A stretch of 64,000 nt of DNA from DASVDE01 sp963740065 (GTDB taxonomy: Bacteria > Actinomycetota > Thermoleophilia > Solirubrobacterales > 70-9): contig CAVUCS010000006.1 in the NCBI GenBank assembly GCA_963740065.1, positions 62,001-126,000 of the forward strand, in the 5' to 3' direction. Below, piece by piece: positions 63,783 through 64,000 of this stretch. Position 1 is the stretch's first letter. Each line of letters starts with the position of its first letter. The notes under the pieces are model-generated. The model was not told where the DNA came from. It did not search any database and worked only from the letters and a program-made list of their open reading frames with translations. Made by a program: the position numbers and the translations under genes.

Positions 63783-63833
63783 CGCCGAGTTCGTCGTTGT
63801 TCCCGGTATGCGGGAACAACGACGAACTCGGCA
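63783..63833. repeat. Family 3 palindromic element (51 bp)
   Basis: CGCCGAGTTCGTCGTTGTTC with its near-complement around CCGGTATGCGG. It lies between the SRPBCC start and the stop of the partial gene at the right edge. Confidence 0.88.
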
Positions 63834-63834
63834 G

Positions 63835-64000
63835 TCAGTTGTGATGGGGGGTTTCGCCATTTCCGAAGTGGGAGTCGGGACGCTCGACGATCTGGGAGAA
63901 CCGAATCACCGTGACCAGGTCGTCTTCGGCGATCGGCCGGCCATAGATCTGCTCGAGGAAGTTGACGGTCTCCTCGAGGCGGCGGAGCTCGGGGTTGTCG
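63835..64000 (-). CDS. 3' end of an unidentified gene (runs off right edge)
   Basis: An open frame enters from the right edge and stops at TGA 63837-63835. The visible 54 residues read DNPELRRLEETVNFLEQIYG, then RPIAEDDLVTVIRFSQIVER and a tail ending GNGETPHHN. They look like a helical C-terminus. I do not recognise the family. It is on the same strand as the SRPBCC gene and groESL. Confidence 0.6.
   Translation of the reverse strand, partial: DNPELRRLEETVNFLEQIYGRPIAEDDLVTVIRFSQIVERPDSHFGNGETPHHN

Overview
The window is high-GC DNA from what looks like an actinobacterium of the class Thermoleophilia (Solirubrobacterales-like). This placement is an inference. It rests on GC-rich codon use, large secreted NHL/beta-propeller proteins with Arg/Lys/His-rich tails, a collagen-like protein, many apparently leaderless mRNAs, and a CIRCE-controlled groES-groEL operon. 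No rRNA, CRISPR array, transposase or integrase was seen. Three tRNA genes are present: Arg-ACG, Ser-GCU and Ser-UGA.

Region 1 (1-24.1 kb) is a tandem array of three near-identical surface-protein operons on the minus strand. Each has a large NHL/propeller protein translationally coupled (ATGA) to a roughly 946-residue secreted protein. A fourth copy appears to run off the left edge. Each junction between units carries a different type II toxin-antitoxin pair on the plus strand: two MazF/PemK-type pairs and one VapC-type pair. Each pair starts exactly 54 bp from the start of the divergent propeller gene. Copy 2 has an extra domain and a frame-scrambled segment. Copy 3 has frameshifts in both genes.

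Region 2 (24.1-33.8 kb) holds a collagen-like secreted protein, a 988-bp hairpin-rich intergenic region, a TetR regulator whose ligand domain seems duplicated, a VapBC pair, another large secreted protein, and a small operon (M48 peptidase, winged-helix protein, replication-initiator-like protein) next to tRNA-Arg.

Region 3 (33.8-51.2 kb) is mainly metabolism, transport and signalling: enoyl-CoA hydratase family protein, thioesterase-like protein, a short pyruvate kinase lacking the B (lid) domain, L,D-transpeptidase, P450, a PLP enzyme beside a sugar-lactone oxidase-like flavoprotein (frameshifted), MFS exporters, a two-TM K+ channel, a PAS-PAS-GGDEF-EAL protein, an ArsR-controlled DUF2892-MMPL operon, and a cyclophilin.

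Region 4 (51.2-64 kb) has a secreted protein, an Mrp ATPase, acyl-CoA dehydrogenase, 7Fe ferredoxin, an NAD(P)-binding protein coupled to a glycosidase-like secreted protein, a heavily frameshifted P-domain protein, groEL/groES with CIRCE and a terminator, and an SRPBCC protein.

The most unusual genome-level feature is a set of dispersed palindromic elements. Family 1 is almost always exactly 45 bp (13 copies). Families 2 and 3 are 51 bp (4 and 2 copies). All these lengths are multiples of three. Several copies sit in frame inside genes: in an NAD(P)-binding protein, in an MMPL transporter, and two in the signal peptide of a glycosidase-like protein, where the element itself supplies part of the hydrophobic core. 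A second theme is a TANNNT hexamer 7-8 nt before the start codon of many genes, which suggests widespread leaderless transcription. Several single-base frameshifts lie in short homopolymers, so sequencing error must be considered before calling pseudogenes.
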